From Cricetomys ansorgei (taxonomy: Eukaryota; Chordata; Mammalia; Rodentia; Nesomyidae), in assembly GCA_026225945.1 (NCBI GenBank), contig JAMJFZ010001133.1, forward strand, positions 8,514,501-8,578,500: a DNA stretch of 64,000 nt. Direction: 5' to 3'. Positions 1 to 10,559 of the stretch are shown piece by piece (within the stretch, counting starts at the first letter, position 1; each line of letters begins with the position of its first letter). The position numbers and the translations under genes were made by a program. The notes beneath the pieces are model-generated. The model ran no database searches and was not told where the DNA came from. It saw only the letters and a program-made list of their open reading frames with translations.

Positions 1-640
1 AAAATTATAAACAAAAAGGTGTACATAGCGGCAGACATGAAGGAACTCTAGTGAATTATAAGGACACACTTTAAAACCTGCACTGAATGTGATTGGACAA
101 ACTAAAAGAATTGGATAATTTTCATGACACATACCACTTCCCAAAGTTAAATCAAGATCAGATAAGCACTATAAAGGGACAAATGATCCCTAGTGAAGTA
201 GAAGCATTAATTAAATCACTAAAAACATGAATCCCAGTTCCTGATGATTTTAGCAGAAAAGTCTACCAGACTTTCAAAAAAGAAATAATACCAATATTCC
301 AGAAATTAGTACATAAAATAGAAACAGATTGAACATGACCAGTTTCATTTTACAAGGCCATAGTTTTCCTGATATCCAAACAACATAAAGACACAACAAA
401 GAAAGAAAACTACAGGCCAACTTCTCTTATGATGATAGATGAAAAATTTCTCAATTAAAGAACTCTTAAACGGAATCCAAGAAGACATCCAATCTATCAC
501 GCATCATGATCAAGTGGACTTCATCCTGGAGATTAAGACATGGTTCAATATATATAAATCAATAAATGTAGTTTACCACATCAACAACCTGAAAGACGAA
601 AACAAACAAACAAACAACACATGTTCTAAATATATAATAT
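1..640 (+). mobile_element. LINE-1 ORF2 fragment, degenerate
   Basis: Translated pieces in several frames resemble the part of LINE-1 ORF2 leading into the reverse transcriptase, with a conserved-looking ENYRPTSL segment near 405-430 and a KRNPRRHPIYHA-like stretch after it. Stops and frameshifts are frequent, so this is a dead copy. It is cut by the left window edge, and its right limit is blurred. Confidence 0.7.
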
Positions 641-1529
641 TCTAGAGCATGAAAAAGTTTATATACCACAGAAACAGGGTTTATGACATGAATAAGAGGA
701 TTACGACCTGATAAGACAGCCAAAAAATTATAGTTTATATCACTAATTATTGAAAAAAGTGAAAATCAAAATTCATTTTAAATAAAACAAAAACTGTATT
801 TTCTAGCCTATTAAAAAATATCTGAAATACTATCATAATGGCACAAAACTGGGTGGATTTCATAATATAATGAAGGAGATCAGATTCTACAACTCAGTCT
901 TTCTCTTTAGTATCATAATTAGTGATCAGACCTTTGACATTTGGGGAGATGATATAAAATACGACAGACAGAAAATGAAAATATGTGGCCTTTAATTATT
1001 GTCAGCATGATATAAAAAGCATAAAATATTATTTACCTTCACATATATGCAAAGATACACACACATACATACAAACACAATAGGAAATTCTACCAACCGC
1101 AAGCAACCTAATGCAAACTTTAACAGAATTAAGAAAATTATACTTAACATTAAAAATAATATATCTGAGAGTAAATTTAAATTAAAATGTACAATAATTT
1201 ATTGTGAAAACAGTAAGCCCCTAATAAAGAAGATTAAGAAAAGTAAGTCCAAGTGTTCTAGGCAACTATGGAAACAGTCAGTATTATAGGATTGCAGAGA
1301 TACACAAATTAAAATGCAGATCAGATTGCTTCTAATCCAGTTTCTAGTGAAATTGAAAATTCTCTCCTCCAGTGCCACAAAATGTAATGCATTTGGTAAG
1401 CACATGATAAAAAAGAAGTACAAACCCCTCCCTTCTTTGAAAATAAAAAAAGCAAACTTGACTTAATTGAGGTAATAAGCTTATACATTTGGAAAAGACA
1501 TGTAAAACAAACATGGAAGTTCTAAAATT
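641..1529. other. AT-rich sequence, nothing recognised
   Basis: I see no gene and no repeat that I can name. Part could be further decayed LINE-1, since a LINE-1 fragment lies to the left and a LINE-1 3' end to the right. Confidence 0.5.
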
Positions 1530-1722
1530 GTATATATGATTTTATATATATATATTCATACATAGATACACATAAACATATGTATATATATGTATATATA
1601 TGAGTATCTTTATTTATATATATAAGTATATATATATACACATGTATACAATGCATATATATATGAGCGTGTGTATATATATACATATATATGTATATAT
1701 TAATATGAATACATGTATATAT
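1530..1722. repeat. TA/CATA-rich simple repeat
   Basis: This is an irregular alternating purine-pyrimidine tract built of TATA, TATG and CACA units. Any ORF across it is an artefact of the repeat. Confidence 0.85.
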
Positions 1723-1739
1723 GGATGGAAAGATTATAT

Positions 1740-2665
1740 GGATAAGTGACTGGGATTGGAGGACATTTAGGGGGTGATATGGAGACCTAATGCAGTGTAA
1801 ACTCTCTGTAATCTTCAAGGATGACCCTAGAAATAACCTCTATCAATTGGTGATAGGGAGCCTGAATAGGCCTTCTCCTGTAACCAACAAAGGCTTCCAG
1901 TGGTGGGACTTAGACAGCATCCCAGCCACAAAACATTTGACCTATAACTTATCCTCCCTTCATTATCTGCTGGGACAATGAATAGACAGAACCCCATGCC
2001 GGAGGAGGGAATCCATTCCTGATACTGCAGGCCAGGCCAGGAACTAGAGACTTGAGAACCAGGAGATGATTTCTAATGATATCTTACTTTGCTCATAGAT
2101 CAGTATCTAGTCTAAACTGTATCAGAGAAGCTCCTTCAGGTTGCTGATGGGAGCAGACACAGAGACACAGAGTCAATCATCAGGCAGAGTTTTGGAAACC
2201 CCATGGAATAGGGGAAGGAGTGATTACAGTGACCAGAGGGGTCAAGGACACCAGGAGAAAAAGCCCAACATAGTCAACTGTCAACACGCTTAGGGGCTCA
2301 CAGAAACTGAAGTGTCAGACATGGAACTTCAGGGTCTTCTAAATATAGCATATGATTTTCTAGCTTTGGTGTTCTTGCAAAATTTATACAAATTGGATTG
2401 AGGTTGTATCTGACTCTTTTATTAGAACTTAGGACCATTTTTCTCCTGCTGGATTGCCTAGCCAATTTTGATGTTGGAAATAATGCCTGGCCATGTTCCA
2501 TCTTGTTATGCCATGTTTGAGAGGTATACTAGGAGGACTGTTCTGTTCTGAGAAGAATTTGGTGGAGGAAGGTAGAGGGGTAGATCTGGGGAACAGGAGA
2601 GATAGGGGGAACTGAGATGACTAGAAAGTAGAGAGGTGTGGGTTGTGATGAATTAAAAAAGAAAA
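1740..2665 (+). mobile_element. LINE-1 (Lx-like) 3' UTR and tail
   Basis: The sequence follows the layout of rodent LINE-1 3' UTRs, ending in a G-rich segment (GGGGTAGATCTGGGGAACAGG near 2577) and an A-rich tail at 2650-2675. It shares many blocks with the copy at 51290-51935, which confirms that it is dispersed. It is 5' truncated and diverged. Confidence 0.75.
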
Positions 2666-2669
2666 GAAA

Positions 2670-4185
2670 AAAATCATTATTATTATTTATTTAAGAATTT
2701 ATTTATGTATTTATGTATTAATATATTTGTTTAATAGTTTCTTTAATGATAATTAAAATGTAGCCTAGAGACCATTCTTGTTATATTTATGCAAAGAAAG
2801 TGGCTGCTTTCTGCCCTCCTCCAAAAAAATCAGCCTGTGAGTAAAATGAATATTTTTGGATAATTGGAGTATGCAGAAGACATTTGAACACATTTAAAAA
2901 CTCAGTGTTTATTAGTGTTCATGCTTATGAAGATCTCAAATCAAAAGGAACAAGATGAACAGGAAAGATATAAAATATGTAGAGTTGTATTTAATCATTT
3001 AATCCAGCAAAATGTGTGCTCTGGGAAAGGTTCATATTGAAAGGCCTGTGTGACACCTTGGAAAGGATCAAATCCAAGAGTCTATATGAAGGGTTCACAT
3101 TCAGAGGGCTGTGTGGTCCAGATAGCATGTAGAAAAATGTTAGTTCTCACCTTTAATCAAGTATTCGGAAAACAGTGATAGCACACACCTTTAATCTGCA
3201 GAATAGAAACAGTATGGAAGCAGACACCTGAAGCAGAGCTCAGAAAGATCAGTATCACACAGTCTGAAATAAGTCAGGGTGAAGAGCAGGCAAAGTGATG
3301 TCTTACAGGAAGAATTGGCAGAAGGATTCAGAATGAGGACACATCCAACTCTCGTGATAGAAAAGCTGCCTATCAGCTCAGAGAGGACATAGAGGAGAGG
3401 AGACAAAGGATAAGACACAGAGGAGTATGATGCAGTCTATGGCAGTCAGAGGGGTGTGAAGCAGTCTTAGGTGTCTGAGGAGTCTGAGAAGAGGCACAGG
3501 GGCAGCTTGGAAGAAGTCAGTATCATATGGGAAGAGTGAGTCAGATTGAAGTCTAGCAAAGCAGTTCCATTGAGTCGAAGGCAGTCAGATTATCAGTCAG
3601 ATAATTGAGTTAAAAACAATCAGCCAAATTGCCCCATCCAAGATGCCATTTGCTATGATGTGACATAACCAGGTTTCCCTGAACATAGGAAAATACATGT
3701 AAATAGGCCTTTTGTACTTTCCAAACAGTGATCTACAGAACATAGTCCTGAATTCCTGGTTATAGTAGTCATGAATAGTTTGAAAGTTTGAGGAGGTATG
3801 TGACTATCAATTTTTTGAAAAGGAGGCCAACAGTTAGTGATATAATATAAGTGATGACTTTTCAGATAGACAAAATCCATCACATAGGTGTGTATGTGGA
3901 AAAGTGGATCAAATATTTTGAGTGCCATCTCCATTCCATGTATATTTCCCAACATCCTGCAGGGTTGGTGAGGTGCCTGTTGCAGGGTGTCTAAACTGCC
4001 AGGCTGAGACTGCTGCAATCTGACAACTTTCCTCACCCTTTCCTTATAATGATTTCTCTAAATCTTGTTGCTGTTCAGAGATGCCATGTGATCGTTCCAG
4101 GTAAGTCTTGAGCATCTGTAGTAGGTGACAGGAAGCCATGCAGATGTAATTCAGAACACTTAGAAACAATTCTGTATGTTGTATA

Positions 4186-4187
<2 letters not shown>
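2670..4187. other. AT-rich then repeat-like sequence, not assigned
   Basis: 2670-2760 is a low-complexity TTTA-rich stretch. From about 2980 to 3640 there are internally similar purine-rich phrases (CAGTCTGAG, GAAGCAG, AGTCAG), suggestive of an old rodent LTR that I cannot name. No gene is visible. Confidence 0.35.
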
Positions 4188-4224
<37 letters not shown>

Positions 4225-4239
4225 TGTGCTTGTGTGTGT
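4188..4239 (+). repeat. TG microsatellite
   Basis: About 25 TG units run through here with two or three interruptions. Confidence 0.95.
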
Positions 4240-5235
4240 AAAAATTAGGACAGTTGTTTGGTATCTCTACCTTCATGTACATCAGCTACCCTAGAAAAGC
4301 ATGCAGGTCTTTTCTCTGTGACAGCAAGCAGCACAGGTTTCTGTCAAAACAAAACCAAATTCAAGACGATGCTTCTAAATACATGAAGAATGAAATGAAG
4401 TTTGGTTATCAGTGCTGATAGTTTCTTCAGCACTGGCATCCTTGTCATGGCTGATGGTACAGAGTCACAGGCATTAGGTCTAATTATATGTTCTCTTCCT
4501 GAAGAAACCTGAAGCTGTAAGAGAAAGACAGGAGATGAGGTCACAGAGCTGAACGATTGCCAACACAGCCTTCAAAAGATCTTGAAGGGGATTTCTCCTG
4601 AAAAGGGTTTCCTTGAATTGAAACTAAATTACTGTGATTCAGTAAGAAGCCCCATATTCTTCTAAAGTTTTACAAAATTTTCCTATACTTCCAAGTGCAA
4701 TGTTTTTTCCTCAATCTTAGAAAGTATAATATATATTAAATAGAATGAGCAGAGGTTAGATCTGCATTTCCACAAGTTTTGATAAAGGCAATATGCTATT
4801 CTCATCAAAATAGAGCATTCCTTAACCTGAAAAAACGATCCTCACTCTATAGGCAAACCCAAGTTCTAGTCACGACTGCCTCACAAGGGATAGCTTCCAT
4901 GCTACCCATCAAGGCTTTGGAAAGAATGATTATTTTTGTCCTGAAAATCCTTGGTTCTGGGAATCACCAGACCTATCACTCCTTACCTGTCTCACTGGGC
5001 CCCCTACCTTCACCCATGCACCGACCATCAATTAAAACTTGGCACTTAGGAACTATGTAGGTTTTGAATCCAGTTATGTTTTGTCTAATTCCTTTACTTA
5101 GTCACAGATGAGTATATTTGACATGTCATTAGTGAACTAGTCTACACATAAATGTACAGAACATAAAAATACACTCTCCTTTCCGTCAAGATACCCTCGA
5201 GTGGGACTCAAGAGAGGTGAATTGAAATTACTTCA
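4240..5235. other. No recognisable feature
   Basis: This is unique-looking AT-rich sequence. Short open frames here lack any recognisable protein similarity. Confidence 0.5.
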
Positions 5236-5239
5236 GGGG

Positions 5240-5460
5240 ATATAGAGATGGTTCAGAAATTAAGGGCACTTACTGATCTTCCAGAGGACCAGAGATCAAT
5301 TCCTAACAGCCACATGGAGGCTAACAACTATCTATAACTCCAATTCCAGAGGATCCAATGTCCTCTTCTGGCCTCCCTGAGCAATGCACCCATGTGGCAT
5401 ACAAATATACTTACAGGTAAAATACCATACATATAAAATAAAACTAAATAAATGTATTTT
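5240..5460 (+). mobile_element. B2/B3-type SINE
   Basis: It starts with the tRNA-like head (GAGATGGTTCAGAAATTAAGGGC), continues with TTCCAGAGGACC and a CACATGGAGGCTAACAAC block and a CTCTTCTGGCCTCC motif, and ends in an AATAAA-containing tail. These are the hallmarks of this rodent SINE group. Confidence 0.85.
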
Positions 5461-6227
5461 AAAAGAAAATTACTGCAGAAATAAAATATATAATAAATAG
5501 TTATATTTTAGAGGTGCTAGAACTACAAAAGACTTATTGGACAGTCAGCATAGCTCAACACATTTGTATCAGCATTTCATGGGGGTCATTGTATGGTCAT
5601 GTGTCTGTTTCTAGCCAGTGCTCTCAGAAGTAGCATATGGTATTTTCAGGTCCGAAATATAATAATCTTTTATTAATACTGCTCCATCATCATTTCCCTA
5701 ATGTCAGGCTGGAAGTGAGATCCTTCTGGCATAATGGATGAGAGGTGGTACCATCTCTAGAAGACATATGCCTACTTAATCATCTCATGAAAGAAGTGGC
5801 TCACTTCTGGATTTTATGTTATTTATTTTTAGTTTCATTTTGCAACTACTAGTCATCATCAGTTAATATAACATGACCATAATTTATATATCTGGTAAAA
5901 ATCTCACACAGGAAAGAAATGTGTTAATTCTCAAGTTCTGCACCTGAGTCCTTTCGGTGGCCGGGAGGGGTGGGGGGACGACATAAAAAAGCACTGTGCT
6001 TTAGTTAGAAATAATCTCCATGTTCTTCTAATCCAGAGATTTTGTTGTTCCCTTTAACTTGTTCCACATAGTAATTCTATGGGGAAAGTAGTCCTATCAC
6101 TGTTACTAACATTGTTCAACTAATCTGGAACCCACATTGTTCATGTGCCATGCGACTGACGCAGCTCCCATTGCCTGAGAAGTTGAAACATTATCTTGGA
6201 GATTTCATATGCAACGTATTGGACTGG

Positions 6228-6475
6228 GGAGAAAGCTCAGTGTGCAGAGAGAGTACTGCACAAATGTGTAGACAAGAGTTTGGGTCCTTAGAAGCCACAT
6301 AAGGCCAGGCAGGGTAGCACACATCTGTAAATCCTGTGTTCCTATAGTGAGATGAGAGTCGCAGAGAGGAGATTTCTAGAAAACTTGCTGGCCAAATTTC
6401 AAACAAAGTTCATCCTCTGCCCTCCATACACAAGCCCTTGTTCAGACACATACACACATACAAATAAAAATAAAA
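6228..6475 (+). mobile_element. B3-like SINE, diverged
   Basis: A GGGGAGAAAGCTCAGTG head, a CACATAAGGCCAGGCAGGGTAGCACACA middle and a CACACATACAAATAAAAATAAA tail resemble the B2/B3/B4 SINE group. Confidence 0.6.
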
Positions 6476-6477
6476 CA

Positions 6478-6880
6478 GGGACTGGTTTGTTTTTGTCAGT
6501 TTGACACAACCTAGAGTTGCCTGGGAAGAGAAAAATCTCAACTGAGGAATTGTCTCCATTATTTTGGCCCGTGGGCATATTCTTGAGGCATTGTCTTGAT
6601 TGATGATTGATGTGGGAAAGCCCAACCCACTGTGGGTGGTCCCACCCCTAGGTAAGTGGCCGGGGTTGTATAAGAACGCAAACTGAGCAAACCACAGAGA
6701 ACAAGCAGCAGCAAGTGTTCCTCCATGGTCTTGGCTTCAGTTTCTGCCTCTAGATTTCTTTCTCAAGCTCACGCCTTGGCTTCTCTGGATGACAGACTGA
6801 AATGTGTAAGCCAAATAAACATTTTCCTCAACTTTTTTTTAGTGTTTCATCACAGCTGCTGGAAGAAAATTAGGCCAAAA
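6478..6880 (+). mobile_element. MaLR (MT/ORR1-like) solo LTR
   Basis: It has TTTGTCAGTTTGACACAACCT near the start, the CCCAACCCACTGTGGGTGG block, a GGTTGTATAAGAACG TATA region, an AATAAA signal near 6813 and a TGTTTCATCACAGC 3' end. This is the usual pattern of rodent ERVL-MaLR LTRs. Confidence 0.7.
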
Positions 6881-6934
6881 TGCAACTGTCCCTACAGATA
6901 TATGGAGACAAAGAATGTCATCTGCTTCCCTTCA

Positions 6935-6951
6935 AATAAATAAATAAATAA

Positions 6952-6991
<40 letters not shown>

Positions 6992-6996
6992 ATAAA
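6935..6996 (+). repeat. AAAT/GATA tetranucleotide microsatellite
   Basis: AATA repeats pass into about ten GATA units and back to AATA, directly before a B1 SINE. Confidence 0.95.
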
Positions 6997-6997
6997 A

Positions 6998-7145
6998 TGT
7001 AGCTGGGTGATGATGATGCATACCTGTAATCCCAGCACTCTGGAGGCAGAGGCAGGTGGATCCCTGTGAGTTCAAGACCAGCCTGGTCTACAGAGTGAGT
7101 TCCAGAACAGCCAGAGTTACAACAGAGAAACAAACAAACAAAAAA
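6998..7145 (+). mobile_element. B1 SINE
   Basis: This is a near-consensus 7SL-derived element: CCTGTAATCCCAGCACTCTGGAGGCAGAGG, then GTTCAAGACCAGCCTGGTCTACAGAGTGAG, with an A-rich tail. Confidence 0.95.
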
Positions 7146-7439
7146 ATGCAAGTTACTACAAGAGAACTTCAAGGGTTCTTAGGAAAGTGAAAAAAAAATT
7201 TTTTTTACTTCTTTTTTTTTTTTTTTTTTCCCCTGATCCTAGTTTTTTCTTGATTTCCAATTCCTGTTGTGAGAAGAAAACACTGAATGTTGGCAGCTGA
7301 CACAACCTTAGGCCCACCAGGATTATCACTTAAGCATGCTTACAATGGCGCCTTTTGTAATGGTAATAGTGAGTCCATTTCTCTAGTCCCTCTTAGACCT
7401 CTTAGGAGTCCAAGAATGAGCAGATGTTTATTCATAGTG

Positions 7440-7850
7440 TAAGTGCTATCTAGTTTTATGTCAATTCAACATAAGCTATAGTCTTCTGAGACTAGGGAAT
7501 CTCAATTGAGAAAATGCCTCCATAAGATCAGGCTCTAGGGATATAGCGTGTAGGGATTTTTTTTTATTTTATTGGTAATTGATGGGAAAGAGCCCAGCCT
7601 GTTATGATTATGACACTCCTGGCCTAATGGTTCTGGGTTCTAGAAGAAAGCAGACTGAAAAGCCTTGAGGATTAAGCCTGTAAGAAGCACTCCTCCATGG
7701 TCTCTGCACCAGCTCCTGCCTGTCTGAGTCCCTGTCCTGACTACCTTTAATGATGAGCTATTATATGGTTATATAAGGAAAGTAAACTCTTTCCTTCCCA
7801 AGTTGCCTTTGGTCATGGTGTTTCATCACAGCAAATAGAAACTCTAAGAT
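7440..7850 (+). mobile_element. MaLR-like LTR, diverged
   Basis: The same plan as the LTR at 6478 is visible: ATGTCAATTCAACAT start, AATTGATGGGAAAG centre, CCTTTGGTCATGGTGTTTCATCACAGC end. It is more diverged. Confidence 0.6.
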
Positions 7851-8454
7851 CATATACTACAAATGTTTACAGAGTACCTATGGGCCAGGGGTTCTGGACC
7901 CCAAAGATGAATTTGTTGGTAAAGCTGAGCCTTTGAATCTTGTCTGTTACCTGAATCTTACAACATCGGAGGAGAAATGTTGCTGTACTCTGCTACCTGT
8001 GCCATCTTCTTCTCCCATTGTGAATCTGATCTTGGTGGACTTTGTTGTTCATCTGCTTATTTATTTAACATGTTCATTGATGAATCTCAAACTCCATGGT
8101 ATTGTGGAACAGTAAATAAGTACAAAGGGCCTATAAGTTGAGGATAGCAGGATTCCATGGCCTTCTATCCACCCAAGCATAAAGCTAGGCTACAGTAGCC
8201 AACATGAAGCAGACTTACTGGGTCCATACTTCGTGACTGGTCTTCTGAGCCCAATTCCACAGGCACGCTTGACTCACAGACAGGTGAGTATTTGTATTTG
8301 CTACCCTGCAACCAGTGAAATTCACTAGAGAGAAAATTGAAAATATACGTGCTAGTCAAGCATCTCTATGCAGGGGGTATTACTCAATGGCTAGGAAGGA
8401 ACTAAGCAGAGTTTTCTCTGGTTAGAATTCACACAACATCTTTACTTGTATTTT

Positions 8455-8545
8455 TTGATTTACATCATCATCACATGTGTCCTGCTTTGCTTTCTATTGA
8501 CCATGACCAAAAGCAACTTGGGGAGGAAAGGTTTATTTCACCTTA
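8455..8545 (-). mobile_element. MaLR LTR fragment, antisense
   Basis: CCATGACCAAAAGCAACTTGGGGAGGAAAGG is the reverse complement of the 3' part of an MT/ORR1-like LTR. Only about 90 bp are kept. Confidence 0.6.
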
Positions 8546-8554
8546 TAATTTTTA

Positions 8555-8740
8555 ATGCAATAATTTTATTTATTTTTGATAGTTCATATATGAGTACTGT
8601 ATTTACATCATTCTCTTTTCCTTCTCCACCCAACTCCTTCAATGTCCCTCCTACTTCTTTTCAAATTCATGGCTCCTATTCTTTAATTATATTTTGTGTG
8701 TGTGTGTGTGTGAGTGTGTATACAAACAAAACCTTCTGCG
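8555..8740 (-). mobile_element. Possible LINE-1 3' fragment, antisense, with TG run
   Basis: The CT-rich segment (CCAACTCCTTCAATGTCCCTCCTAC, CAAATTCATGGCTCC) resembles inverted rodent LINE-1 3' sequence. A TG microsatellite follows at 8695-8722. Confidence 0.35.
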
Positions 8741-9004
8741 ATGATTTTTTTGTTTATCATATGTGTTTAGAATGTATCTATTAGATTATGTAACCTATTT
8801 GGGGGGGGTCATCTGTGAAGAAGTATGATTCCACATCTCTCTACAGCCATTAACTGCCTATAGCTATTCGTCTAGAAGTGAAACCTTTTAAAATTACCTC
8901 ATCTGTGCACATTAATAGGTGTTGTCATTATTTTATATCTTGCTTAGACAACTATATTGTAGAGATTTCCTAGATCCAGCTTCCATGCCTTAGCAATAGC
9001 CCAC

Positions 9005-9481
9005 TGTGATGCCTCTTCTTGATTGTCAGCTTGACTGCATTGGGAATTAACTTAAACCTTACAAAGGAGCATACTTGTGAGGAATTTTTACTTGAGGTGG
9101 GAAGACACACCTTTAATCCAAATCTTTTGAGGTGGGAAGAATCACTCCTAAACTGGGTCACATCTTCTGCTGGGATCCTAAATAAGGACGTGGAAGAAGG
9201 AAACTTTTGTCCTTTTTCTGCTTGCTTTCACCTCGATGGTAAGTCCATTCCTTCACTGACATTGGAGCCTACTTCTTCAGGGTTCCAGTGTATACTGAAG
9301 AGCAGCTGAGAAATCTAGCTTCATGGACAATGCAACTACTGGATTCTTGGACCTTCCGTTCATAGTCATCCATTGTTGGACAACTAGAACACAGCCTGCA
9401 AGTCATTCTAATAAATTCCCCTCTTATATAGAGAGAGATTCATTCTCTAAGTTCCATTACTTTAGAGAACCCTGGCTAACA
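9005..9481 (+). mobile_element. 5' LTR of the ERVL provirus (MT2-like)
   Basis: It starts TGTGAT and ends GCTAACA. It shares with the 3' LTR the TTGTCAGCTTGA start block, CACCTTTAATCCAA, CCATTCCTTCACTGACAT, ACTACTGGATT and CATTCTAATAAAT (poly-A signal) blocks. The two LTRs differ at 7 of their first 36 bases, so the insertion is old. Confidence 0.85.
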
Positions 9482-9491
9482 CTTCTGATTT

Positions 9492-9509
9492 TGGAACCAG
9501 AAGTAGTTC
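9492..9509 (+). other. Primer-binding site of the ERVL provirus, tRNA-Leu-like
   Basis: TGGAACCAGAAGTAG begins about 10 bp after the LTR. The TGG..ACCAG pattern fits the leucine tRNA primer that gives ERVL its name, with some decay. Confidence 0.55.
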
Positions 9510-10550
9510 TAGGGCAACAGAAGTATAAGGATGAATCTTTTAAGTATCTGGAATAGGCTTTGTAATTTGTCAACAACTATAGTCTCAGAATGTGGTGAAG
9601 GACAACAGTGAATTCTATGATAAAATTGACAGGCTCCAGATGTGCATAAACAGTCTAAAAGTTTCTAAGTGTGCCTGGGAGGAGAATCTTTTCTCCAGCA
9701 GTCACAGAGCTCAAGTTGTAAAAACTGTAAATGAAGCCTTCGTTAAAAAATTGGCTGAATTACAGTGAAAATTCAAGTCCCGGTCTTACAAGGTGTTAGT
9801 GGTTAAAGTAAGAACATTAACTGGTAAAGAGTGGGATCCTGTAATTTGGAGTGAGGGTATGTGGGAGGATTCTATCGAAGCTGAGAACTTTGAACCATCA
9901 AATTCTCAAGTGTTTATCTCAGCTGAGTAAGTAGTCTCTCCACCCTCAACATAATATGTACTCACTCCCCCACACCCTGAAATATTGCCTTTTCCACTTT
10001 TGACTGAGTAAATTAATCCTTCACTGTCTGATATACCAAGAGTGACTTTCTCTGAAGGAAATGCCAAGTAAGACAATATTGAGGTCCCTCAGGGCCCACC
10101 AATAATTGTCACTAGACCATATAGCCAGATTTAAGGCTAAGTAGGCTCCTAGAGGGGACAAAGAAAGTATAGTCCATAAGAAGATGTGCTACACTACTAA
10201 GGAGGTTAATTAGTTTGCTAATTCATTCAAGCAAATGTCTGGGGAATAAGGGTGGGAATAGATTTTAAGGACACAGAATAATAGTGAAGCCTACTGAATT
10301 TTTCTTTGATCCGTGGAAACAAAAAATTCTCAAACAAATGAAAGAAAGGCTACCTTGGATTTGGACAAAGGGAATCTCATCCCATGAATCAATTTCCAGA
10401 CATGATCCCATTTGGAGACTCAGATCCCCTTGAATGAAGAGATAGTCAGTTTTCCTGAGGAAGGACCTTGATAAAATACCTAAAATTTTACTGTTAGTCT
10501 TCCTGCAGTCCTTTGCCAGAAGGGCCTAAGGCCTTTCACAAGGGTAACTG
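9510..10550 (+). pseudogene. gag-like region of the ERVL provirus, unrecognisable in detail
   Basis: By position between the primer site and protease this should be gag. I see only short broken frames and no zinc-knuckle or other clear motif, so the label rests on context. Confidence 0.4.
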
Positions 10551-10559
10551 TGTACTGGG

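Noticed and set aside
1522..1818. 98-codon minus-strand frame rich in Ile, Tyr and His
   Set aside because: It is the translation of a TATA/CATA simple repeat.
3190..3640. Possible RNA gene or coding exon in the purine-rich segment
   Set aside because: The recurring AGTCAG/GAAGCAG phrases suggest an old dispersed repeat, and there is no consistent frame or RNA promoter boxes.
6935..6996. Possible CRISPR-like or satellite array
   Set aside because: The units are four-base microsatellite repeats with no spacers, in an animal genome.
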